Origin: Flavobacteriales bacterium UBA4474
Lineage (GTDB): Bacteria > Bacteroidota > Bacteroidia > Flavobacteriales_D > Sanyastnellaceae
DNA length: 18,235 nt
Reading direction: 5' to 3'
Assembly (NCBI GenBank): GCA_002389295.1
Contig: DGOE01000049.1
Location: forward strand, 1 to 18,235
Shown here: positions 1-7,604 of the stretch, piece by piece
How the letters are laid out: every line of letters starts with the position of its first letter
How positions within the stretch are numbered: position 1 is the stretch's first letter
The notes under the pieces: generated by a model
What the model was told of the DNA's origin: nothing
What the model saw: only the letters and a program-made list of their open reading frames with translations
Database searches by the model: none
Position numbers and translations under genes: made by a program

Positions 1-1
1 C

Positions 2-340
2 GGCACCGTCCCCCAAGACATGGAGGCATTGGAACGCCTGCCGGGCGTGGGGCACAAGACGGCGTCTGTGGTCATGTCGCAGGCCTTCGGCGTCCCAGCC
101 TTCCCTGTCGACACCCACATCCACCGCCTGATGTACCGCTGGAATTTCACCAACGGGAAGAACGTGGAGCAGACCGAGCGCGACGCCAAGAGGCTGTTCC
201 CAGAGGACAAGTGGAACAAGCTCCACCTGCAGATCATCTTCTACGGCCGCGAGTACTCCCCCGCCCGCAGCCCGAAGCGCGACCGGGACTTCATCACGCG
301 GACCATCGGCCGCAAGTCCGAAATCGCCAAGCTGAAGTAG
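2..340 (+). CDS. nth: Endonuclease III-like DNA glycosylase, C-terminal part (5' end outside window)
   Basis: Base-excision-repair enzyme that removes oxidised pyrimidines and nicks the DNA by a lyase step. The reading frame is open from the first bases, so the start lies upstream and about 113 residues are visible. A helix-hairpin-helix motif LPGVGHKTAS carries the lysine expected to be catalytic, and PVDTHIHR carries the catalytic aspartate. In E. coli Nth the segment after the late helix (LHLQIIFYGREYSPAR here) contains four cysteines that hold a [4Fe-4S] cluster. This fragment has no cysteine anywhere, so it is a clusterless version. The end at IAKLK looks natural, followed by a stop. The next gene starts 9 nt later, so the two are probably cotranscribed. 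Family assignment is firm. Assignment to Nth rather than another HhH-GPD subgroup is slightly less so. Confidence 0.9.
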   Translation, partial: GTVPQDMEALERLPGVGHKTASVVMSQAFGVPAFPVDTHIHRLMYRWNFTNGKNVEQTERDAKRLFPEDKWNKLHLQIIFYGREYSPARSPKRDRDFITRTIGRKSEIAKLK

Positions 341-349
341 CGAGAGACG

Positions 350-1213
350 ATGGGCTTCTTCTCCAACGACTACCCCAAACGGATGCCTTTCTTGGAGCGG
401 GTGGGCAAGGAAATGCGCTTTCGCAAAGCCGTTCGCCAGTCCGCCCAAAAACACGGCCAACCGCAGTTCGTGCTGGTCCACCCCGATTGGCCGAGCAAGC
501 GCGCCAGCATCATGGCCTACGCCGACGCCCTCGGTTGGGCGGTCACCAACCGCAAGGGCACGCCCGCCCGATACAAGGGCACAGTGAACATCCAGCTCGC
601 CTTTGACGACCGCACCGAAAAGCGGCAGGCCCAGCCCGGCATGTGGAACGGCCATTGTCTGGACATCAGCAAGAGCACCCTCGACCGCCACCACCGCGAG
701 GTCTTCGGCTACGGCCTCGCCGTGGATCCGACGGCCCACGCCGGCCCGATGCTCGAAAAATCAGAGGGCAACGCCGTCCACGACGGCCGCGAAATCCAAG
801 GCCCCCTCGACCCAAGCCAGGTCCAGCCCGGCAAGGTCTACCAGCGCATCCTCGACAACCGCACCGAGCAAGGACTCTACGAAGACCTCAGGGTGGTGGT
901 CATCGACGGACAGCTGCCGGTGGTCTACCGCAAGCGCAAGTCACAAGACGTCAGATACACCAACGAGACGGCTGAAGTGGATTTGGCGAAATCGCCCAAA
1001 ACCGTCCTTTCTGACGCAGAAATCGCCCAAATTCTCGCGATTTCGGTCAAAATGTGCGCAGAATTCGCAGAATTGGATGTGCTCCGCGACCGCCAAGATG
1101 GGCGCATCTATTGCGTGGACCTCAACCCCACCCCCTACGGCCCGCCCGCTGGCCTTGCCGAGCGCGAAAGAAGCAGGGCCCTCAAACAGATTCAAGCCTT
1201 GCTCGGGCCTTGA
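350..1213 (+). CDS. Uncharacterised ATP-grasp-like protein
   Basis: A 287-residue soluble-looking protein with no signal peptide or membrane segment. The start ATG follows a GAGAGA stretch 9 nt after the preceding gene's stop. The C-terminal part reads like the end of an ATP-grasp domain. ELDVLRDRQDGRIYCVDLNPTPYGPP, residues 241-266, has the Asp-x-Asn pattern (D257, N259) that normally binds Mg-ATP. Residues 118-150 (VFGYGLAVDP, then HDGREI) and GKVYQRILDN (161-170) look like conserved blocks of the same fold. The N-terminus (residues 41-70) may be a sugar- or nucleotide-binding half. I recall similar proteins only as hypotheticals or putative ATP-grasp proteins. The substrate is unknown; ATP-grasp enzymes usually join a carboxylate to an amine or thiol. 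The fold is inferred from motifs only. The gene itself is well supported by length and by its junction with nth. Confidence 0.75.
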   Translation: MGFFSNDYPKRMPFLERVGKEMRFRKAVRQSAQKHGQPQFVLVHPDWPSKRASIMAYADALGWAVTNRKGTPARYKGTVNIQLAFDDRTEKRQAQPGMWNGHCLDISKSTLDRHHREVFGYGLAVDPTAHAGPMLEKSEGNAVHDGREIQGPLDPSQVQPGKVYQRILDNRTEQGLYEDLRVVVIDGQLPVVYRKRKSQDVRYTNETAEVDLAKSPKTVLSDAEIAQILAISVKMCAEFAELDVLRDRQDGRIYCVDLNPTPYGPPAGLAERERSRALKQIQALLGP

Positions 1214-1223
1214 AGCCAGGACA

Positions 1224-1511
1224 TCATCCTTGGCCGAGCGCCCGGATGGTGCGCATGGGGAGGAACATCCTGCCGCTGTCGGGCAGGGCGATGAACCCAT
1301 AGCGCGCATAGAAAGTGGCAGTTCCATCATCCAGGGGATCGACCACCACCGCCATGGCGCCGACACTTTCGTCGGACAACCACAGGCACCTGAGCAGGGC
1401 GTCCATCAACAGGAGTTCTCCCAGCCCTTGCCCTCGGCAAGACAGGTCCCGGGCCAAGCGTCCAAGGAGGATGATTTGACTTCGCAGGTACTGGCCAACT
1501 TCTTTCTGCAC
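1224..1511 (-). pseudogene. GNAT acetyltransferase remnant (TacT-like), N-terminus missing
   Basis: An open frame of 95 codons whose residues 13-90 look like the C-terminal half of a GNAT N-acetyltransferase. It has the acetyl-CoA pyrophosphate loop RGQGLG (residues 26-31), then AVVVDPLDDGTATFYARYGF and FLPMRTI. This pattern is typical of the TacT/AtaT-like GNAT toxins, which acetylate aminoacyl-tRNA and are about 160-175 residues long. Here about 70 N-terminal residues are absent. Upstream of residue 13 (about position 1475) the sequence is the antisense of a reverse transcriptase fragment, so the gene was cut there. No antitoxin (DUF1778/RHH) gene is present. The frame is still open, so the break may be recent or the fragment short enough to avoid stops by chance. 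An active enzyme is unlikely. The first 12 codons are probably not original. Confidence 0.75.
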
Positions 1512-2000
1512 CCTTTTGATGAGTGGATGGTGTCGCGGTTTTCGAGTTGCGGATATGCGCGCTATGTGGACGATTTTGTTTTGATCAGCAGTTGTCAGTG
1601 GGCGTTGCGTGGGGCGGTTTCAAAGGTGCGGGTGAAGTTGAGGGAGGAGTTCGCTTTGAAGCTTCATCCGCGCAAAGTGAAGTTGCAACGTGTCCGGCAC
1701 GGTGTACCCTTTCTGGGAGTGGTTGTTTTTCCGGGTCGCTTGCTTCCGGACCGGAGGCCCCGTGGGAGCTTTAGAGAAGCCATACACGGGTTCAATCGAT
1801 TGGCCGTGAGCGAGGGAGACGCTGTGGCCATGGGCCAATGGGATGCTTCGTTCAGGGCTTCGCTGAACAGTTACTTGGGTGGGTTGTCGCAAACGCGAAG
1901 CAAGGGCTTTCGGTTGAGGTCATGGCGCAAGGTGAAAGCCCCTTGGCAAGAGCGTTTCGTGCTTTCCTCTGACGCCAGGAAGATTCAGCCGAGGAGATAG
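1473..2000 (+). pseudogene. Reverse transcriptase remnant, C-terminal half with YVDD motif
   Basis: About 175 codons resembling the second half of a bacterial reverse transcriptase. LTSQVLANFF matches the part after the usual (P)IGN of motif 4. YARYVDDFVLIS (YVDD at 1563-1574) is the polymerase active site with two metal-binding aspartates. LHPRKVKLQ and VPFLGVVVFPG match the motifs that follow, and LNSYLGGL is close to a normal C-terminal end. Everything before LTSQ is missing, including the first catalytic aspartate, so it cannot be an active polymerase. The frame continues upstream to 603, but there it is only the shadow of the ATP-grasp-like gene and the antisense of the GNAT remnant. The pattern resembles RTs of diversity-generating-retroelement or retron-like type more than group II intron maturases, but half a protein does not allow a firm class. 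The end overlaps the 3' end of thrC by 16 bp. Confidence 0.75.
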
Positions 2001-3262
2001 TCCTTCAGAGCGGCGTAAGTGGCGGAGATGGGGACGGCCTGTTTGGGGCGGTCGATGATGGCTTGAAGGCGTTCGGGCATCTCGGGTTCCTTGCCGATGA
2101 CGGGGGCCACGACGTCGCCGAATTTGCAGGGAGCTGCCGTGTGGAGGTAGACGCCGATGGCGTCCGAGTCTTGTTGGAGCGGGGCGTCGAGGGCCTGATG
2201 GCCGATGGCGCCGTGGGGATCGCAGACGTAGCCGCTGTCTTTGTGGATGCTGGCGATACGCTCTTTGGTGTCGGCGTCGCTGAGGTGGAATCCTTGGACC
2301 TTGGCTTTGAAGGCGTCGAAGTCGTCTCCGAAGAGGCGGGTCAATCGCACGAAGTTGCTTGGGGCGCCCACATCCATGGCGTTGGAGATGGTGGCTACGC
2401 TGGGGCGGGGCTGGTATTTTCCTGTGGCGAGGTATTCCGGGACGACGCTGTTGGCGTTGGTGGCGGCGATGAAGCCTTTGCAGGGCATGCCCATTTTGTG
2501 GGCGAGCAAGCCGGCGGCGAGGTTGCCGTAGTTGCCGGAGGGCACGCTAAAGAGGACGTTTTCGCCCAACATGTGGACGGTGCTGGCGTAGTAGGTGGCC
2601 TGAGGTATCCAGCGCGCGATGTTGATGGAGTTGGCGCTGGTGAGGGGGCGGGCGGCTTGGAGCTGGGCGTCGAGGAAGGCCTCCTTGACCATGGCTTGGC
2701 AGTCGTCAAAGGCCCCGTCGACCTCCAACGCTTGCACGTTGCCGCCGACGGTGGTGAGTTGTTGTTCCTGGACCTTGCTGATGCGGCCTTTTGGGTACAG
2801 CAGGACCACATCGATGCCGTCGACGTTATAGAAGCCTTGGGCCACGGCGCTGCCGGTGTCGCCGCTGGTGGCCACGAGGACGGTGACCTTCTTGTCGCTG
2901 AAGTGGGCGATGGCGCGGGCCAGGAAGCGGGCGCCCACGTCCTTGAAGGCGAGCGTGGGGCCGTGGAAGAGTTCGAGGGCGTAGCGCCTTTCGTCGGTTT
3001 CGACGAGGGGGAATGGGAAGTTGATGGCCTCTGCGCAGATGCGCTCGAGGTCGCTGCGCTCCATGGAGCCTTCGGCGTAGGGCCAAATGATCTCCGTGGC
3101 CAGGTGGTGGGGCTGCGTGTCCTCATCGCCCATCCAGGTCTCCATGGGGAGCGTGGGGATGTGGTCTGGGAAGTACAGGCCGTTGTCCGGGGGGAGTCCC
3201 TGGAGGATGGCTTCGTGGAAGGCCGCCGTGACGTTCTTGTTGTGGGTGCTGTGGAACTGCAT
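1985..3262 (-). CDS. thrC: Threonine synthase
   Basis: Cytosolic PLP enzyme that converts O-phosphohomoserine to threonine, the last step of the pathway. It has 425 residues against 428 in E. coli, and the same N-terminal pattern (MQFHSTHNKN). The PLP-binding lysine is K107 in HGPTLAFKDVG. Other family blocks are ATSGDTGSAVAQGFY (131-145), NSINIAR (211-217) and the phosphate loop SGNYGN (242-247). It is the last gene of a thrA-thrB-thrC operon and starts 5 nt after thrB stops, so translation is probably coupled. Its final 16 bp overlap the end of the convergent reverse transcriptase remnant. No clear terminator is seen behind it, which fits the rearranged DNA there. Confidence 0.97.
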   Translation of the reverse strand: MQFHSTHNKNVTAAFHEAILQGLPPDNGLYFPDHIPTLPMETWMGDEDTQPHHLATEIIWPYAEGSMERSDLERICAEAINFPFPLVETDERRYALELFHGPTLAFKDVGARFLARAIAHFSDKKVTVLVATSGDTGSAVAQGFYNVDGIDVVLLYPKGRISKVQEQQLTTVGGNVQALEVDGAFDDCQAMVKEAFLDAQLQAARPLTSANSINIARWIPQATYYASTVHMLGENVLFSVPSGNYGNLAAGLLAHKMGMPCKGFIAATNANSVVPEYLATGKYQPRPSVATISNAMDVGAPSNFVRLTRLFGDDFDAFKAKVQGFHLSDADTKERIASIHKDSGYVCDPHGAIGHQALDAPLQQDSDAIGVYLHTAAPCKFGDVVAPVIGKEPEMPERLQAIIDRPKQAVPISATYAALKDYLLG

Positions 3263-3267
3263 GGCGG

Positions 3268-4197
3268 TCAGGCTTCGATGATGCGGGCGCCTTGGGCGGC
3301 GATTTTGCCTACGTGCACGTGGTGGTCCATGCCTTCTTGGAGGAAGACGGTGGAGATGGCTTGGCCGATGGCCTTGGCCGTGTCGTTGTCAAAGCTGATC
3401 CAATAGCTGGACGGGCCGCTACCGCTGATGCCCCCTGCCCTGGCGCCGGCATTCATCGCGGCGGCTTGGACTTCATTGAAGTGGGGCTGGAGCGGAATGC
3501 GATGGGGTTCGGCGAGTACGTCTTGGAGGGCAAAGGCGGCTTCCATGGCATCACCGGTGTGGCAGCAGTGCACGAAGTGGCCGAGCTGGGCCATCTGGTG
3601 GAGGGCATCCTTCATGGGGACGTGGTAGGGCAGTACGGCGCGCGCTTGGGCCGTCTTGATGACGGTTTGCGGGTGCACAACGGTGAGGTGCCAGTCTGGG
3701 GCGGGCAGGTGGTCGATGCGGCCATCAGGTGTGCACAGGCACAAGCCGCCAAAGAGCGCAGGTGCAACGTTATCGGCATGGCGTGCACCGCTGGCAATTT
3801 GCTCGCCGTCCAGGGCCAATGGAAGGAGTTCGTGGGGCTTCAGCTCGGCGCCGGCCAATGCGGCCACGCCAAAGGCGGCGCTGGCGGCGGAAGCTGCGCT
3901 CGACCCAATGCCGCTGCCGGGAAGCACGGCCTTGTGGATGGTGAGCGCTACGCCCCACGATACGCCAAGGGTCTGAAGCACGCTTTGGGCAGCCTTGCCG
4001 CTGACATTGCGCGCCGGGTCCATGGGAAGGCCGTCGTGCCCGAGAATGGCAGATATGGTGACGCCCGGCGTGTCTGTGCGCTTGAGGTCCAGCCGCTCGA
4101 GTGGGCGCTCCAAGGCGAGCCCCAAACAGTCAAAGCCAACGGTGAGGTTGGCGACTGTGGCCGGAGCGGCTACGGAGATATGGTCCCTGGGGGTCAT
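3268..4197 (-). CDS. thrB: Homoserine kinase
   Basis: GHMP-family kinase, 309 residues (E. coli 310), which phosphorylates L-homoserine with ATP to O-phosphohomoserine for threonine synthase. Motif 1 is VAAPATVANLTVGFDCLG near the N-terminus. The glycine/serine-rich ATP loop PGSGIGSSAASAA is at 93-105, the conserved ASGARHADNVAPALFGG at 135-151, and motif 3 GGISGSGPSS at 255-264. It lies 9 nt downstream of thrA and 5 nt upstream of thrC, so the three genes form one operon in pathway order. Nothing unusual was seen. Confidence 0.97.
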   Translation of the reverse strand: MTPRDHISVAAPATVANLTVGFDCLGLALERPLERLDLKRTDTPGVTISAILGHDGLPMDPARNVSGKAAQSVLQTLGVSWGVALTIHKAVLPGSGIGSSAASAASAAFGVAALAGAELKPHELLPLALDGEQIASGARHADNVAPALFGGLCLCTPDGRIDHLPAPDWHLTVVHPQTVIKTAQARAVLPYHVPMKDALHQMAQLGHFVHCCHTGDAMEAAFALQDVLAEPHRIPLQPHFNEVQAAAMNAGARAGGISGSGPSSYWISFDNDTAKAIGQAISTVFLQEGMDHHVHVGKIAAQGARIIEA

Positions 4198-4206
4198 GCC
4201 TTTGTC

Positions 4207-6678
4207 TTAGCGGCTGGCGGCGATGCGGATCAGGTCGCCAAAGACGCCCATCGCGGTCACATCGGCACCGGCGCCGGCGCCTTGGATGATGAGCGGGCGC
4301 TCGGCATAGCGGTCGGTGGTGAGCAGGACGATGTTGTCGGTGCCCTCGATGTTAAAGAAAGGATGGTCGGCCGGCACGGTGGTCAAGCCGGTTGAGGCCT
4401 TGCCCGTCTTGGCGTCAAAGGAGCCGACGTATTTGAGGCGCTCGCCCTTGGCGTTGGCGGCTTTCCATTTCTCTTGCATCGCCTCCTCGATCTCGGGCAG
4501 GCTTTCCATGAAGGCGTCAATGCTGCCTTCCATCTGGCTGTCGAGCAGGAACCCCTTCCCTTCCACGTCCTTCATCTCCAGTGTGTAGCCGGCTTCGCGG
4601 GCGAGGATGAGGATTTTGCGCTGCACGTCGATGCCGCTCAGGTCGGTGCGTGGGTCGGGCTCGGTCAATCCGGCAGCCCGGGCGTCCTCGATGACCTTTT
4701 TGAAGTTGATGCCGCCGTTGAAATTGGAGAAGACGTAGTTGAGCGTGCCGCTGAACATGCCCTCGACCTTGTGGATCCGGTCCCCGCTCTGCACGAGGTG
4801 CTGGATGGTGTCGATGAGGGGCAGGCCGGCGCCCACATTGGTCTCGAACCGGTATTCGACACCGGCGCGCAGGGCGAGTTCCTTGAGGCCTTCGTAGCGC
4901 TCCTGGGCATCGCTGGTGGCGACCTTGTTGGAGGCCACCACGGCAATGCTGTGGGCCAATGCCTCTTCGTAGACTTCGGCGGCTGTAGCGCTTGCGGTGT
5001 TGTCTACCAGCACGCTGTTTTCCAAATCCATGTCTACGATTGCTTGAACGAAAGCTTCAGGCGAGCTCGGGGTCTCGGAAGCCTCGAGTTGGGCCTTCCA
5101 ATCGCCTTCGATGCCCGTCTCGGAGAGGAGCATCTTGCGGCTGTTGGACATGCCCATGATGCGGAGGTCCAAGCGGCGCGCATCGCGCAGGTCATCGCGT
5201 TGGGCGAGGATCTGATCGATCATCGTTCCGCCCACGTTGCCGACGCCGAGGCAGAAGATGTGCAGTGCCTTGACTTCGGTTTCGAAGAAGGCTTGGTGCA
5301 TCGCCTGCAAGGCCTTGCGTTCGTGCTTGGCGTCGATGACGATGGAGATGTTGCGCTCAGTGGAGCCTTGCGAAATGGCGCGAATGCTGATGCCGTTGCG
5401 GCCGAGGGAGGCGAAGGCGCGCCCGGCGATGCCGCTTTGCTGGCGCATGCCGTCGCCCACAAGCGCCACGATGGCAAAGCCGGATTCGACCACGAGGGCG
5501 CCGATGCGGCCGAGTTGCTGGTCGGCACCAAACTCTTCGTTGAGGGCCTTCTTGGCGCCGTTGGCGTCGTCGTCTGCCACGGCGATGGAGATGGCGTGCT
5601 CGCTGGACCCTTGGGAGACCAGCACGACATTGACCCCGGCGAGGGACAGGGCGGTAAAGAGCCGGCGGGAAAAGCCGGGCACACCCACCATGCCGCCGCC
5701 ACTGACGGTGATGAGGGTGATGTTTTTGAGGGTGCTCAATCCGGCCACGCCGCGGTTGGACAGTGGGGCGTCGGAGCGCCGGTCCTGTGGCAAGATTTGG
5801 GTGCCGGTGCTTTCCGGGTCGTCCGTCAGGCGGACGTGCATGGGAATGTTTTTCTCCGAAAGCTGGGCCACGGTGGGCGGAAAGACCACTTTGGCACCGA
5901 AGTGGCAGAGCTCCATGGCCTCGGCGTAGCTGAGTTCATTGATGATGCGGGCCGAGGGCACGACACGCGGATCGGCCGTCATCATGCCCGCTACATCCGT
6001 CCACTTTTCAAGCACAGTGGCGTCGAGGAAGCAAGCGGCGTAGGCGGCACTGAGGTCGCTTCCTCCCCTGCCGAGTGTCGTGGGCGTCCCGTCGGGTGCG
6101 CTGCCGATGAAGCCTTCCATGAGGAAGAGGTCACCGTCGTCGAACCCGGCGTGGGCAAAGCGGTCGCGGGAGGCGTCCACATCGAGGCGGGCTGAACCAT
6201 AGTTGTCGTCCGTGCACATCAACTCCAGCGCATCGAGGCGCTGCGGCTGGAAGCCCAGGTCGCGGCAATGGCCCCACATGATGGGCACGGAGAGCCGTTC
6301 GCCCAGGCCGGTGAGTTCATCGAGGGTGCGGGCGCTGGCCTCGCGCAAGAGGAAGATGCCGTAGAGCAGGTCGTCGAGGTGGCTCAGGCGCTCCTTGAGT
6401 TCGGCCTCTATGGCGGCATAGGTGTCGCTTTCGAGCAGGTCCAGGGCGCACTGGATGTGGCGGTCGCGGATGTCGCGGGCCACGGAGCGGTAGTCGCCAT
6501 CGCCTTGACGGGCCAGGCGTCCGGCTTCGGTCAGGGCGTCGGTAACGCCGCCGAGGGCAGAACAGACCATCAGGGCGCGGTAGCCCTCGGTCTGGCGCTT
6601 GTGCGTCAGCACGCGAGCGCAAGCGCGGATGCGGTCGGGATTGGCAACGGAAGAACCTCCGAATTTCAGGATCTGCAT
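4207..6678 (-). CDS. thrA: Bifunctional aspartokinase / homoserine dehydrogenase
   Basis: Carries out the first and third steps of the aspartate pathway: aspartate to aspartyl phosphate, and aspartate semialdehyde to homoserine with NAD(P)H. It has 823 residues, close to E. coli ThrA (820). The kinase domain begins at once with KFGGSS (5-10) and includes TLGRGGSD (201-208) and TDVAGMMTADPR (227-238). Two ACT regulatory repeats follow, about 318-395 and 400-470, each with a SQGSSE/SQGSTE core; in relatives these bind threonine for feedback inhibition. The dehydrogenase starts with a Rossmann motif GVGNVGG (478-484). It carries NKVA (584-587), VEGMFSGTLNYVF (638-650) and the catalytic segment DLSGIDVQRK (679-688). 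First gene of thrABC. The 83 nt upstream hold no threonine-rich leader peptide or attenuator that I can see, so control is probably at enzyme level or by an unrecognised promoter. Confidence 0.97.
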   Translation of the reverse strand: MQILKFGGSSVANPDRIRACARVLTHKRQTEGYRALMVCSALGGVTDALTEAGRLARQGDGDYRSVARDIRDRHIQCALDLLESDTYAAIEAELKERLSHLDDLLYGIFLLREASARTLDELTGLGERLSVPIMWGHCRDLGFQPQRLDALELMCTDDNYGSARLDVDASRDRFAHAGFDDGDLFLMEGFIGSAPDGTPTTLGRGGSDLSAAYAACFLDATVLEKWTDVAGMMTADPRVVPSARIINELSYAEAMELCHFGAKVVFPPTVAQLSEKNIPMHVRLTDDPESTGTQILPQDRRSDAPLSNRGVAGLSTLKNITLITVSGGGMVGVPGFSRRLFTALSLAGVNVVLVSQGSSEHAISIAVADDDANGAKKALNEEFGADQQLGRIGALVVESGFAIVALVGDGMRQQSGIAGRAFASLGRNGISIRAISQGSTERNISIVIDAKHERKALQAMHQAFFETEVKALHIFCLGVGNVGGTMIDQILAQRDDLRDARRLDLRIMGMSNSRKMLLSETGIEGDWKAQLEASETPSSPEAFVQAIVDMDLENSVLVDNTASATAAEVYEEALAHSIAVVASNKVATSDAQERYEGLKELALRAGVEYRFETNVGAGLPLIDTIQHLVQSGDRIHKVEGMFSGTLNYVFSNFNGGINFKKVIEDARAAGLTEPDPRTDLSGIDVQRKILILAREAGYTLEMKDVEGKGFLLDSQMEGSIDAFMESLPEIEEAMQEKWKAANAKGERLKYVGSFDAKTGKASTGLTTVPADHPFFNIEGTDNIVLLTTDRYAERPLIIQGAGAGADVTAMGVFGDLIRIAASR

Positions 6679-6761
6679 GGCAAGAGCCGGTTGGGTATCA
6701 CCCTACGCATGGGTTGGCTTCAGGTTGCAGTTTGCCCTTGAAAATTGCCACCCCTGTCCAA

Positions 6762-7580
6762 TCAGGCTTGGTCTTGGGCAAACTTGGAGATGACCTCCAT
6801 GCTGACCCCCGTGTTGGAGAATCCGCCATCGTGGAAGAGGTTTTGCATGGTCACGTAGCGGGTGAGGTCGCTAAACAGGGTGGCGCAGTAGTCGGCACAG
6901 GCTTGGCCGTCGGCATTGCCCAGCGGGCTCATCGCTTCGCTGTAGGCCACGAATTCATCAAAACCCTTGACGCCGCTGCCCGCAGTGGTGATGGTGGGCG
7001 ACTGGCTCACGGTATTGATGCGGACTTTCTTCTTTACGCCATAGTGGTAGCCAAAGCTGCGGGCGATGCTTTCGAGGAGGCTCTTGGCATCGGCCATGTC
7101 GCCGTAGTCGGGAAAGGTGCGTTGGGCGGCGATGTAGCTCAAACCCACGACGCTCCCCCACTCGCTGATGGCGTCGAGTTCCATGGCCGTTTGCAAGGTC
7201 TTGTGCAGGCTTACGGCGCTCACGTCAAAGGTCTTTTCGAGGTAGCTGTAGTTGAGGCCGGTGTAGTGCTTGCCCTTGCGCACGTTGGGCGACATGCCGA
7301 TGGAGTGCAGTACGAAGTCGACCTGCCCGCCAAAGTGTTCCATGGCGCCCTCGAACAGGGCCTTCAGGTCTTCTACGCTGGTGGCGTCTGCGGGGATCAC
7401 CGGGGCGTTGCCGCATTGCTCGGCGAGCTTGTGGATTTCGCCCATGCGCATGGCGACCGGGGCGTTGGTCAATACGATGTCGGCGCCCATGCGGTGCACG
7501 GTCTCCGCCGTTTTCCAGGCGATGGACATGTCATTCAAGGCGCCAAATACGATGCCTTTCTTTCCTTCCAGGAGGTTCAT
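6762..7580 (-). CDS. fabI: Enoyl-[acyl-carrier-protein] reductase (NADH)
   Basis: Reduces trans-2-enoyl-ACP in the last step of each type II fatty-acid elongation round; cytosolic. It has 272 residues, a divergent short-chain dehydrogenase fold, and begins LLEGKKGIVFGALND as in Bacteroidota FabI. The catalytic pair is Y159 and K166 in PDYGDMADAK, the FabI spacing Tyr-x6-Lys. The second tyrosine Y149 is in GLSYIAAQ. LHSIGMSP (91-98) and the substrate-loop region around TAGSGVKGF (199-207) are also present. It lies 24 nt downstream of the GlcD-like gene and 83 nt upstream of thrA, same strand. Cotranscription with glcD is likely and with thrA possible. FabI is the usual triclosan target, but nothing in this sequence informs about sensitivity. 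Confidence 0.96.
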   Translation of the reverse strand: MNLLEGKKGIVFGALNDMSIAWKTAETVHRMGADIVLTNAPVAMRMGEIHKLAEQCGNAPVIPADATSVEDLKALFEGAMEHFGGQVDFVLHSIGMSPNVRKGKHYTGLNYSYLEKTFDVSAVSLHKTLQTAMELDAISEWGSVVGLSYIAAQRTFPDYGDMADAKSLLESIARSFGYHYGVKKKVRINTVSQSPTITTAGSGVKGFDEFVAYSEAMSPLGNADGQACADYCATLFSDLTRYVTMQNLFHDGGFSNTGVSMEVISKFAQDQA

Positions 7581-7604
7581 AGTGGTGTCGGTTGGAACCG
7601 CAAA

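Noticed and set aside
603..1472. Long open frame upstream of the reverse transcriptase piece
   Set aside because: It is a +1-type shadow of the ATP-grasp-like gene, then antisense to the GNAT remnant. Its composition (Ser/Thr/Pro/Arg rich) is typical of a shadow frame, so it is not an RT N-terminus.
1200..2000. Diversity-generating retroelement repeats or retron RNA near the RT piece
   Set aside because: No second copy of any nearby segment with adenine-specific differences and no retron-like inverted repeats were found by eye.
4474..6195. 573-codon open frame antisense to thrA (and similar long frames opposite thrC, thrB, fabI, glcD)
   Set aside because: GC-rich genes leave open antisense frames. 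The products are Gly/Val/Asp/His-rich with no motif, while the minus-strand proteins are textbook families.
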